Source: Bog-473 sp963751335
GTDB lineage: Bacteria; Actinomycetota; Acidimicrobiia; Acidimicrobiales; RAAP-2
Length of the DNA: 64,000 nucleotides
NCBI GenBank assembly: GCA_963751335.1
Contig: CAVVUB010000004.1
Coordinates: 248,001 to 312,000 of the forward strand
Direction of reading: 5' to 3'
Part shown: one piece after another, positions 9,148 through 17,203 of the stretch
How the letters are laid out: every line of letters starts with the position of its first letter
Position numbering within the stretch: position 1 is the stretch's first letter
Program-made: the position numbers and the translations under genes
The notes under the pieces: model-generated
The model's input: the letters and a program-made list of their open reading frames with translations, nothing else
Told to the model about the DNA's origin: nothing
The model's database searches: none

Positions 9148-10398
9148 GTGAACGCGGGTCCTGCTCCAGCGGTGCAAGGGCATCGCGTGGGTCTCTTCGG
9201 TCTTCTCGGGTCCTGCAATATCGGAAACGACGCCTCGATGGAAGCGGTGCTGCGGTACCTGCGGATCCGGCATCCGTCAGCTGTCATCGATGCCATGTGC
9301 TCCGGACCGGAGACTTTGGCCCAGGACTACGGCATCGACGCGGTTCAAATGTTCTTCTTCGATCGTCACGGGAAACGTCTGACGGGTCCGCTGGCGAGCG
9401 TGCTGAGACTTCCGAGCCGGATACTCGATGTCTTCCGCATCGCGGCGTGGGTGCGCCGACACGACGTCGTGATCGTGCCCGGCGCCGGCGTCCTAGAGGC
9501 AAGCCTCCCATTGCGCCCGTGGAATACCCCGTACGGCCTTTTCCTGCTCAGTGCATCAGGAAAACTCTTCGGAACCAAGGTGGCCCTCGTAAGCGTGGGA
9601 GCGGACCTCATCGACAAACGAGCCACACGATGGCTCTCCAACTGGGCCGCGCGATTGGCCTTCTACCGATCGTATCGTGATACCGCCTCTCGGGAAGCGA
9701 TGCGCCGGCGCGGCATCGAGGCCGAAGACTCGGTCTTCCCCGATCTCGCCTTCTCGCTACCCCTCCCCGTTGGTCACCGCAATGGGGCGGGGGACTGGTC
9801 CACAATCGGAGTAGGGGTCATGGCATACGGCGGATCGAATGACGACCGCGATCGCACTCGAGAGATCCACACCTCGTACCTCGACAGCATCAAGGAGATC
9901 GTCTGTTGGCTCATCGACAACGGACGCAGGGTCCGATTGTTCATCGGAGATACTGACGGATCTGACGAAGCAACAGTGCGCGAGTTGCTCGCTGATATCC
10001 GGTCCATCCGGCCTGAACTGGACGACTCCTGTGTCGTGGCCGAACCCGTTTCCACGTTCAGCGACATCATGAGAGCCCTGGAACCGCTCGGGGCCCTGGT
10101 CGCGACTCGCTTTCACAACCTCGTCGCCGCGGTAATGCTCTCCAAGCCGACGATCGCGGTCGGATACTCGCCCAAGCACAGTTCCCTGATGTCGGACATG
10201 GGCCTCGCCGAGTTCTCTTACTCAGTTCAGTCGCTGCAGGTAGGCGCCCTGACCGAGCAGTTCCTCGAAATGGAACGACGCTCTGAACAATTGCAGAAGT
10301 CTTTGTCCATCCGCACTGCCGAAAAGGCGGCATTGCTCGAAAGGCAGTTCGACGAGTTGGATGCCGTCGTGTTCGGTTGTAGCGACGGCGCGTCGTGA
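9148..10398 (+). CDS. Polysaccharide pyruvyl transferase family protein
   Basis: The protein is 416 residues from a GTG at 9148. The N-terminus VGLFGLLGSCNIGNDASMEAV is the hallmark opening of this family (GxxxxxNxGDxA-type nucleotide-fold turn). VIVPGAGVLEASLP follows, and a C-terminal half has VATRFHNLVAAVMLSKPTIAVGYSPKH, matching the family's RxH-containing active-site region. Members add ketal-linked pyruvate from phosphoenolpyruvate to sugars of exopolysaccharides or wall polymers, giving them acidic character. Its stop overlaps the next start by 4 nt (GTGA at 10395), so it is translationally coupled to the methyltransferase-like gene. It opens the plus-strand biosynthetic block. Confidence 0.85.
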   Translation: MNAGPAPAVQGHRVGLFGLLGSCNIGNDASMEAVLRYLRIRHPSAVIDAMCSGPETLAQDYGIDAVQMFFFDRHGKRLTGPLASVLRLPSRILDVFRIAAWVRRHDVVIVPGAGVLEASLPLRPWNTPYGLFLLSASGKLFGTKVALVSVGADLIDKRATRWLSNWAARLAFYRSYRDTASREAMRRRGIEAEDSVFPDLAFSLPLPVGHRNGAGDWSTIGVGVMAYGGSNDDRDRTREIHTSYLDSIKEIVCWLIDNGRRVRLFIGDTDGSDEATVRELLADIRSIRPELDDSCVVAEPVSTFSDIMRALEPLGALVATRFHNLVAAVMLSKPTIAVGYSPKHSSLMSDMGLAEFSYSVQSLQVGALTEQFLEMERRSEQLQKSLSIRTAEKAALLERQFDELDAVVFGCSDGAS

Positions 10399-11606
10399 CA
10401 GTGCATCGGTTCCCACTTCGTGAGACCTGGAGCGCCGGAGACCCAGGAGGAGTCCAAATCCCGATCGACCCGGATGCCCGCTTGAGGGACGCCGAGACAA
10501 GCGCCCCTACATGTCGTTCGTGCGCTGGGCGTTCCGGCAACCTCGTATTGGACCTGGGCAGCCAGCCCGCGTGCAATCAGTTTCCGGCATATAACGTCGT
10601 CACGGGCTCGGACCCTTCCTATCCCTTGAAGATGTGGTTGTGTTCGTCATGCGGCCTGGCGCAGCTGCTCGGTCACCCGACACTCGCCGAAGAGATTCAG
10701 GGCGCCGAACCCGAGGCCCTGGTTGCTCAAGCTGTTGACGCAGTGGAGCACCTCGCAGCGACAGGGTGGCTCTCGGAGAGATCCAGCGTCGGCGAATTTG
10801 CCAGTCCTCATGGCGGCTCTTGGCTGAAGCTACTGGAGGCTCGGGGCCTCGCGCCGGTGTCCGGAGGTGGCCCTGCGGATCTGGTCATTGACTCCTTCGG
10901 CATGATGCACGACGCGAATCAGTTTTCGGCGTTGGCTGATCGCGCGGCCCGGGTCACCCCGGGTGGCGTTCTGTTGTTGCAGTACCACTCATTGGCCACG
11001 ATCATGCGACTGGGACAGTGGAATGCGCTCAGGCACGGGCACTTTGCGTACTACTCCACGAAGGCTCTGGTCGGCATGTTGGCTTCCATCGGTTTTCGTC
11101 CTCGGTCGGCGTGGCAATTCGATCTCTACGGCGGCACAATTTTGTTAGCGGCCACTCGAGAATCAGATGGCGGCGCGGCTGCGGATGCGTCCGTTGATGC
11201 GCTTCTTGACGAGGACGCCCGCCTGGGAGTGGACGACCCTTCACAGGTCGGGAATCTGCAGAAAGTGGCTGAATCACACGTTTGTGCTCTGCACGGCTGG
11301 CTCGTCGACCAGCGATCCAAAGGGGGGAGCGTGCTGGGCTACGGCGCCGCGTCTCGCTCGGTGGCGCTTCTATGTAGAGCTCGGGTGGATCAGAGCCTGC
11401 TACCTGCGATTGTTGATGTCTCACCATCGAAACATGGTCTTCGGATGCCGGGGACGGACATCCCCATTGTCAGCCCAGAATGGCTCGCGACAGACCCTCC
11501 GCACACAGTGCTCCTGTTCGTGCCGGATCTTCTTGCCGAAGTCCGTCACGCTTTTCCTCATGTCGAAGAGTCTGGGGGCAGCTGGGTGGATGCCGAGGCA
11601 TTGTGA
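10395..11606 (+). CDS. C-methyltransferase-like protein with a degenerate SAM site
   Basis: The protein is 403 residues with the three-part plan of NovU/TylCIII sugar C-methyltransferases. It has an N-terminal zinc knuckle (CRSCAGRSG, then WLCSSCGLAQLL), a central Rossmann domain and a C-terminal second Rossmann-like domain (GYGAASRSVALLC, then PGTDIPIVSPEWL). Unlike its neighbour at 11757, motif I reads VGEFASPHGGSW where active relatives have VTEVASNDG. The acidic Asp is lost, the YF-rich stretch before it is missing, and the catalytic YHEH is RHGH. It may be inactive or use the fold differently. It is coupled to the pyruvyl transferase gene by GTGA. Confidence 0.72.
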   Translation: MTVHRFPLRETWSAGDPGGVQIPIDPDARLRDAETSAPTCRSCAGRSGNLVLDLGSQPACNQFPAYNVVTGSDPSYPLKMWLCSSCGLAQLLGHPTLAEEIQGAEPEALVAQAVDAVEHLAATGWLSERSSVGEFASPHGGSWLKLLEARGLAPVSGGGPADLVIDSFGMMHDANQFSALADRAARVTPGGVLLLQYHSLATIMRLGQWNALRHGHFAYYSTKALVGMLASIGFRPRSAWQFDLYGGTILLAATRESDGGAAADASVDALLDEDARLGVDDPSQVGNLQKVAESHVCALHGWLVDQRSKGGSVLGYGAASRSVALLCRARVDQSLLPAIVDVSPSKHGLRMPGTDIPIVSPEWLATDPPHTVLLFVPDLLAEVRHAFPHVEESGGSWVDAEAL

Positions 11607-11756
11607 CCCTCGGAATACATTTCTAGCCCGCCCGGGGCGATGGACAATCTCAGGAAAGTCCAAGCTCAGGGGGGCGTATCACGCAGCGGGCCCTTGCCTC
11701 TCTTCATTTGTGCACCGTTGTTGTCCTTTGTTCATTTTCGGTCGGATTGAGGTGTG

Positions 11757-12989
11757 ATGTCGACCCAGTGCGTCTGCCGCTTGTGCGGTGCAGACCTCAC
11801 AGAAACGTTCGTCGATCTTGGGATGTCTCCGCTTTGCGAGAGTTATGTCGCCGCCGATGCGCTCGACCAGCCCGAGGTCTTCTATCCGCTGAACGTCCGT
11901 CAATGCCCATCGTGCCTCCTCGTCCAACTCCCGGCATATGTTTCGGGTGAGGACATCTTCTCCGACTACGCCTATTTCTCGTCGTACTCGGACTCTTGGG
12001 TGGCCCACGCCAAACGATTTGCTGATTCCATGGTCGAGCAACTCGCCCTCACGGGGGACAGTCTCGTCACAGAAGTCGCGAGCAACGACGGGTACCTCTT
12101 GCAGCACTTCCATGCCCGGGGCATACCCATCCTGGGTGTCGAGCCGGCGAAGAACGTGGCCGAGGTTGCCGAGTCACGCGGGATTCGAACGGTGGCCGAG
12201 TTTCTCGGTTCAACAACAGGAGGCAATATCGCCGAGCGCTACGGGCAAGCCGATCTGGTCGTGGCGAACAACGTGTTCGCGCACGTCCCCGATATTCGGG
12301 ACTTCGCCTCAGGGCTACGGGCACTGATGAAGGACACGGGTTTGGTCACCTTGGAATTCCCCCACCTGCTTCGCCTCATGCAGCGACGCCAGTACGACAC
12401 CATTTATCACGAACACTATTCGTACCTCTCCCTTCTGACCGCCGGTCGGACTCTCGCCACGGCAGGGCTGCGCGTGGTCGACGTCGAGGAGCTCGACACC
12501 CATGGGGGTTCATTGCGTGTGCATGCGCGGCCCGAAAACATTGCAGACGAGCCCACTACCCGCGTGGGCGATGTTCTCGAAGAGGAACGTCTCGCCGGGT
12601 TGCACGCGCTCTCCGGTCACGCGGGATTCGCCGGAGAAGTGCTGAAGATCAAGAGCGACTTGCTCGACTTCCTCGTGAGCGCGGCGAGGGAGGGACGTTC
12701 GGTAGCGGGGTACGGGGCGCCTGGAAAGGGCAATACATTGTTGAACCACTGCGGCATCCGGGAGGACCTGTTGAAGTACACGGTCGACCGGAGCCCGACC
12801 AAGCAGGGGAAATATCTGCCCGGAACCCACATTCCCATTTACGCCCCCGAACGTCTTTCCGAGACCCAGCCGGACTACATCTTGGTCCTTCCGTGGAATC
12901 TCAGGGACGAAATCTCTGAGCAACTGGAATACGTCCGATCGTGGGGAGCGCGTCTTGTCTTTCCCATCCCAGAGCTCGAGGTTGTCTGA
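11757..12989 (+). CDS. SAM-dependent sugar C-methyltransferase (NovU/TylCIII type)
   Basis: The protein is 410 residues from ATG 11757, with GAGG 6 nt upstream; a GTG one codon earlier is equally in frame. The zinc-binding N-terminus is CRLCGADLTETFVDLGMSPL and CPSCLLVQLP. Next come DYAYFSSYSDSW, SAM motif I VTEVASNDGYLLQHF, the catalytic YHEHYSYLSL, and a C-terminal Rossmann-like domain (GYGAPGKGNTLLNHCG, then LPGTHIPIYAPE). The family methylates C3 of dTDP/CDP-4-keto-6-deoxysugars to make branched-chain deoxysugars. With the RfbF-like and RmlC-like enzymes nearby this supports a methyl-branched deoxysugar in the polymer. All key residues look intact. Confidence 0.88.
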   Translation: MSTQCVCRLCGADLTETFVDLGMSPLCESYVAADALDQPEVFYPLNVRQCPSCLLVQLPAYVSGEDIFSDYAYFSSYSDSWVAHAKRFADSMVEQLALTGDSLVTEVASNDGYLLQHFHARGIPILGVEPAKNVAEVAESRGIRTVAEFLGSTTGGNIAERYGQADLVVANNVFAHVPDIRDFASGLRALMKDTGLVTLEFPHLLRLMQRRQYDTIYHEHYSYLSLLTAGRTLATAGLRVVDVEELDTHGGSLRVHARPENIADEPTTRVGDVLEEERLAGLHALSGHAGFAGEVLKIKSDLLDFLVSAAREGRSVAGYGAPGKGNTLLNHCGIREDLLKYTVDRSPTKQGKYLPGTHIPIYAPERLSETQPDYILVLPWNLRDEISEQLEYVRSWGARLVFPIPELEVV

Positions 12990-13002
12990 TGGAGTCTGAA
13001 TT

Positions 13003-13869
13003 ATGAAAGTAGTCCTCTTTTGTGGCGGTCTCGGGATGCGTATGCGTGACGCAAACACGACTGCCCCTAAGCCCATGGCCCTCGTTGGGGAGCGCCCACT
13101 GCTTTGGCATGTCATGCGCTACTACGCGCACTACGGTCATACCGACTTCGTCCTTTGTCTTGGGTATGGCGCGGCCGCGGTGAAGGACTTCTTCCTCAAC
13201 TATGACGAGACCCGTTCGAACGACTTCGTTCTGGAAAGAGGTTCCCATGAACCGAAATTGTTCCGAACGGACATCTCCGACTGGCGTATCACGTTGGTGG
13301 ACACCGGTCTGCTATCCCCGATCGGCGAGAGACTGCGTCGGGTTCGCCATCTCCTTGCGGATGAGCCCATGTTCATGGCGAACTACGCTGACGTTCTCAC
13401 CGACGCTCCGCTGCCCGACATGATTGAGCGCTTCGCTGCGAGCAAAGCAGTCGCCAGCCTCCTTGCCATCCCCCCGCAATCCTCGCATCATGCGGTGGAC
13501 ATCGCTGCTGACGGTGTAGTGACCGGAGTGACACCGATGCGCGACCTGAACCATTGGGAGAACGGCGGCTACTTTCTTTTCCGACCCGAGATCTTCGACG
13601 AGCTCAACGAGGACGAGGATCTTGTTGAGGACGCGCTTGTCCGGCTGGTTCGTCGCGGCCGTGTCATGGCCTACCAGTACAAGGGATACTGGTCGCCGGC
13701 CGACACCGTGAAAGAGCGGATTCACCTCGATGAGCGATACCACCGATCGGATTGTCCCTGGATGATCTGGGACCCAGAGCGATCCGGGCTGCCAGCTCCG
13801 AGGTTCGAGTTTCCAGCGGCCACTCCAGTCCAAGGGCTGCGCCAAACCTCGCTCGCGTCGGAGCGCTGA
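13003..13869 (+). CDS. rfbF: Nucleotidyltransferase, glucose-1-phosphate cytidylyltransferase-like
   Basis: The protein is 288 residues. It starts MKVVLFCGGLGMRMR, the nucleotide-binding loop of sugar-phosphate nucleotidyltransferases. TTAPKPMALVGERPLLWHVM follows, with YYAHYGHTDFVLCLGYG, wording characteristic of the RfbF branch. MANYADVLTD supplies the metal-binding Asp, and ENGGYFLFRPEIF and YWSPADTVKER match the C-terminal half. RfbF makes CDP-glucose from CTP and glucose-1-phosphate, the entry to CDP-deoxysugars. Some relatives act on other sugars, so the symbol is by similarity. The CDP-glucose 4,6-dehydratase expected as partner is not in the window. It starts 13 nt after the methyltransferase stop. 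Confidence 0.8.
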   Translation: MKVVLFCGGLGMRMRDANTTAPKPMALVGERPLLWHVMRYYAHYGHTDFVLCLGYGAAAVKDFFLNYDETRSNDFVLERGSHEPKLFRTDISDWRITLVDTGLLSPIGERLRRVRHLLADEPMFMANYADVLTDAPLPDMIERFAASKAVASLLAIPPQSSHHAVDIAADGVVTGVTPMRDLNHWENGGYFLFRPEIFDELNEDEDLVEDALVRLVRRGRVMAYQYKGYWSPADTVKERIHLDERYHRSDCPWMIWDPERSGLPAPRFEFPAATPVQGLRQTSLASER

Positions 13870-13878
13870 CGAGCAACC

Positions 13879-14604
13879 ATGCTTCCTCTGAATCTCGAGC
13901 TGCCCACGGACAGACCTTTGTCGGTCTTGGCGATCGGTGCCCATCCCGATGACATCGAGATCGGGGCGGGGGGTAGCCTGCTGACGCTTGCGGAGAGCAG
14001 GCCGGGGATGAGCGCTCGCTACGTCGTGTTGACCGGAGCCGAGGAACGCCACTCTGAGGCACGGAGTGCCGCCGCCGCTTTCCTCCCCGACACCGACCTC
14101 ACCATCAACTTGTATCAGCTACCCGAAGGCCGGCTTCCCGCTTTGTGGGATGGCGTCAAGACCATCTTGGAGGATCTGGCCCGTCAATGTGCGCCTGATC
14201 TCATTTTCGCGCCGTCATGCCTCGACGCCCATCAGGACCATCGAGTCATTGGAGAGGTACTGCCCACCGCTTTCCGTAACCAGCTCATATTGTCGTATGA
14301 GATACCGAAGTGGGATGGTGATCTGGGGCGCCCTTCGATCTATTTTCCGCTCACGTCGGACACCGCACATCGCAAGGTAGAGCTCTTGCACAAGTGTTTC
14401 CCCTCGCAGGCCGGACGCGATTGGTGGGACGACGAGGTCTTTCTGGGTCTCGCCCGGCTCCGGGGCATGGAGTGCCGTGCACCGTACTCGGAGGCATTCA
14501 CCTGCACGAAATCAGTACTGCAACCGCTTGTGCCGTCGCATGGAAGGATTGCAGAGCGTGAAATGTCGTCCAGTGGCATGAGTACGGGCGGACTCGAACG
14601 ATGA
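13879..14604 (+). CDS. PIG-L family deacetylase
   Basis: The protein is 241 residues. The zinc-site motif is AHPDDIEIGAGG at about residue 23, giving His, Asp and Asp. The second motif is CLDAHQDHRVIGE, with the HxxxH-like pair. These are the family's metal ligands and catalytic residues. Members remove acetyl groups from N-acetylglucosamine-containing conjugates (GlcNAc-PI, mycothiol precursors, LmbE proteins). In this locus the likely role is deacetylation of an amino sugar before further modification, but the substrate is unknown. It lies 9 nt after rfbF and overlaps the next gene by 4 nt (ATGA at 14601), so it is inside the same operon. Confidence 0.85.
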   Translation: MLPLNLELPTDRPLSVLAIGAHPDDIEIGAGGSLLTLAESRPGMSARYVVLTGAEERHSEARSAAAAFLPDTDLTINLYQLPEGRLPALWDGVKTILEDLARQCAPDLIFAPSCLDAHQDHRVIGEVLPTAFRNQLILSYEIPKWDGDLGRPSIYFPLTSDTAHRKVELLHKCFPSQAGRDWWDDEVFLGLARLRGMECRAPYSEAFTCTKSVLQPLVPSHGRIAEREMSSSGMSTGGLER

Positions 14605-15524
14605 CCTTGTTCGTTGACCCCGACGGTTCGGCTCCGAGTCGGCGGCAAAGTATCTACAAGGGTGACGTGATCGTTCTGACCAAGCTGGCCTCGGTTTCGG
14701 CCTTCGTCGATTACACCCGGGGGCAACTCGCTGATCTCTTCAGTCCTTATGACCCCGAGCGGGTGCACGAGTACATCGACAAATCAGAAATGGCCAAAAT
14801 GCTCGGTTCGTGGAAGCCGCGCTTCATGCACGCGTCCACATCGAAGAACCTCGTTGGCAGAATCGTACAGGAGGCAGGCTTCTGCGCCGAAGGGACGCAC
14901 TACGACGTCCCTAAGCCTCGAACGTCCTTTCCGGTGGATCATCTCACCACCGGAATCGCGTATGCCTTCCCGTGGCACCGCGACGTCTGGTACGGCGCGC
15001 CCGCCCAACAGATCAATTGGTGGCTTCCGGTGTTCGAAGCCCGCGAGGACAACGCCATGCGGTTCGATCTTCGCAGCTTCGATCGAACAGTGGCGAACAG
15101 CTCCGAGGATTTCGATTACTACCAGAACAACACAGCTCGGCTGAGCACGGCGTCTCAAGTTTCGAGCGAACGGCAGATCCGGCCGGCAGCTCTGAACCAC
15201 GTGCCTACCGACGACCTCATTGTCATTCCGCCACCTGGGGCCGTGATGTTGTTCTCCGGCGCCCAGCTGCACGCATCGATTCCAAACACATCTGGCAAAG
15301 CACGTTTTAGTGTCGATTTCCGGACGGTCGATGTAGCGGATCTGTTTGCGGGCGACGGTGCACCACTCGTGGATGCCAATTGCACGGGCACCGCCATCCG
15401 GGACTTCTGCAGGGTTTCCGACGGTGCGCCGTTCGAGGAGGAGTCCGTTGTCCGCTTGTTCGGGGACCCGCCTGCGGGTTCCACACTGGTCTTCGCTCCG
15501 GCACGGGAGGAGCTCAATGCCTGA
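14601..15524 (+). CDS. Putative Fe(II)/2-oxoglutarate-type oxygenase (PhyH-like)
   Basis: The protein is 307 residues with no close name that I recognise. The double-stranded beta-helix metal triad is suggested by WHRDVWYG (HxD, about residue 134) and HASIPNTSGKARFSVDFR (distal His about 230 plus an Arg in position to hold 2-oxoglutarate). PPPGAVMLFSGAQLH just before the distal His is typical of phytanoyl-CoA dioxygenase-like enzymes. It would hydroxylate or desaturate a small substrate, perhaps a sugar nucleotide or lipid. The assignment is inferred from motifs. It is coupled by ATGA to the PIG-L gene, and the short overlap implies the two act in one pathway. Confidence 0.6.
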   Translation: MTLFVDPDGSAPSRRQSIYKGDVIVLTKLASVSAFVDYTRGQLADLFSPYDPERVHEYIDKSEMAKMLGSWKPRFMHASTSKNLVGRIVQEAGFCAEGTHYDVPKPRTSFPVDHLTTGIAYAFPWHRDVWYGAPAQQINWWLPVFEAREDNAMRFDLRSFDRTVANSSEDFDYYQNNTARLSTASQVSSERQIRPAALNHVPTDDLIVIPPPGAVMLFSGAQLHASIPNTSGKARFSVDFRTVDVADLFAGDGAPLVDANCTGTAIRDFCRVSDGAPFEEESVVRLFGDPPAGSTLVFAPAREELNA

Positions 15525-15597
15525 AAGTCAGGCGAACTGGAGAGATCGCAAAAGGTGGAGCGTGAGAGGCGGACAGCGCGGGAAGGGCGGGTCTCGT

Positions 15598-16557
15598 ATG
15601 AGGAGTCTCAGCTCACTGCCACGACTGAGCGTCGGGCTGCCAGTCTATAACGGCGAGAAGTTCCTCGGCGAAGCATTGGATTCGCTGCTCGGGCAAACGT
15701 TCCATGACTTTGAGCTCATTGTGTCTGACAACGCCTCGACGGATGGCACCGCGGACATTTGTCTTCGTTACGCGGAGAAGGACTCGCGGATTAGGTACGT
15801 CCGCCAGTCCCGCAATATCGGGCTCGTGGCGAACCACGACTTCGTCGTGGAAGAGGCAAGAGGTGAACTGTTCAAGTGCGCCGCTTACGACGATCTGTAC
15901 GGACGCGAACTGCTCGAACGATGCGTGGAGGCACTCGACAGGGACCCTGACGCACTTTTGGCGCACTCGTGGTCCGCAATGATCGATGACTCTGGCACGG
16001 TATTGGGTACGTTCGGTCAGGGTGTCGCCATGGACTCGCTGCGGGCGCCGGACCGGTTTCGCAATGTGCTTTTTGACGGATGCCATGACTACGAATACGG
16101 CGTTATACGCACTCGATCCCTCCGGCGAATGATGCGGCGGGGCAGCTACCACCACGCTGATCGGACGTTCAATGCCGAGCTCGCACTGTACGGCCGCTTC
16201 CAGCTGGTACCGGAATGGCTGTACTTTCGCCGGGAACACGTAGGGCAGCTTCCACAGACCGTGCGGGACCGGTGTGCGACGTTCGATCCTCGACGGGCGA
16301 ACCGGTTGCGGAACCCCGCGGTTCGACTGTATGGCGAGTACCTCTGGGCCTATGTCAAGGCAATAAAGCAGGCCCCGCTTTCGGCAACTGAACAACTGGC
16401 CTGCTATGGCCACTTCGCGGACTGGATGGCTTCCAGGACAGTGCCCGTGGCCGGTCGAAGTCTTCGACGCGAGCCGTTGCAGGAAGATCCGCTCTCGGCC
16501 GCGCCCTTCATCCCGATCGACGCGATCGTAGCTGGGCGGGACAAGAAGTCCGCATGA
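15598..16557 (+). CDS. Glycosyltransferase family 2 protein
   Basis: The protein is about 319 residues from ATG 15598. The frame is open far upstream, but the family begins at RLSVGLPVYNGEKFLGEAL, so the longer frame is not used. A GTG at 15562 is an alternative start. GT-A fold signatures are SDNASTDGTADI and a KCAAYDDLYGRELLERCV segment in place of the usual DxD (AAYDDL). The C-terminal third is rich in Arg/Tyr and may contact the membrane, but I see no clear transmembrane helix. It would add a sugar to the growing polysaccharide from a nucleotide donor. It follows the oxygenase gene by about 70 nt on the same strand. Confidence 0.85.
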   Translation: MRSLSSLPRLSVGLPVYNGEKFLGEALDSLLGQTFHDFELIVSDNASTDGTADICLRYAEKDSRIRYVRQSRNIGLVANHDFVVEEARGELFKCAAYDDLYGRELLERCVEALDRDPDALLAHSWSAMIDDSGTVLGTFGQGVAMDSLRAPDRFRNVLFDGCHDYEYGVIRTRSLRRMMRRGSYHHADRTFNAELALYGRFQLVPEWLYFRREHVGQLPQTVRDRCATFDPRRANRLRNPAVRLYGEYLWAYVKAIKQAPLSATEQLACYGHFADWMASRTVPVAGRSLRREPLQEDPLSAAPFIPIDAIVAGRDKKSA

Positions 16558-16654
16558 TCGATCTGACCGGACCGGGTGGTCAGCTAAGGACGCGACGGTC
16601 CGGCAACGCTGGTCGTTGGATCCGTCAGAGGTCCCGTCGTGGTAGTTGTTTGTC

Positions 16655-17203
16655 ATGAGAGCGGACGATGTGCCCCGTATTGCGGGTGCGATGTTGTTCA
16701 CACCAACGCCTCATTCCGACAGTCGTGGGTTCTTCTGCCGCACCTTCGACGTGGATGTGGCCCGCGCTGCGGGCATTGATCCAGGGTGCTTTACTCAGGA
16801 CAGCGTCTCGAGATCTTCGCAGGGTGTGGTGCGGGGGCTGCACATGCGGACGGGGTCTGGGGAATCGAAGCTGGTCCGGTGCTCGTACGGCGCCGTCTAC
16901 GACGTCATCGTCGATCTGCGACCATCATCAACAACGTACGGCAATTGGGAGAGCTTTGAGCTCCGAGGCGATGAACAGTTAACGCTCTACGTCCCAGCCG
17001 GGTGTGCGCACGGGTTTCAAGCCCTTTCCGAGCCAGCGGACGTCTCGTATCGCATTGACCGTCCCCACGATCCCACGGAGGACCTGGCCATCGCCTTCGA
17101 CGATCCCGATCTCGCGATTCCCTGGCCTCTCCCGGTCACCGTGATGTCACAGCGCGACCAATCGGCGCCATGGCTTTCCTCTGTGACGCAACTTCTCGTG
17201 TAG
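16655..17203 (+). CDS. dTDP-4-dehydrorhamnose 3,5-epimerase family protein
   Basis: The protein is about 182 residues from ATG 16655; a TTG at 16646 extends it by three. The RmlC cupin is recognisable: DSRGFFCRTFDVD near the start, QGVVRGLHMRTG with the catalytic His in RGLHM, then VDLRPSSTTYGNWESFEL, and VPAGCAHGFQAL with the second conserved His. The enzyme epimerises C3 and C5 of a 4-keto-6-deoxy nucleotide sugar; single C3 or C5 specificity occurs in related branched-sugar pathways. RmlA, RmlB and RmlD are not in the window, so it may serve the CDP- or dTDP-deoxysugar route suggested by neighbouring genes. Its stop codon abuts the stop of the convergent epimerase gene. Confidence 0.85.
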   Translation: MRADDVPRIAGAMLFTPTPHSDSRGFFCRTFDVDVARAAGIDPGCFTQDSVSRSSQGVVRGLHMRTGSGESKLVRCSYGAVYDVIVDLRPSSTTYGNWESFELRGDEQLTLYVPAGCAHGFQALSEPADVSYRIDRPHDPTEDLAIAFDDPDLAIPWPLPVTVMSQRDQSAPWLSSVTQLLV

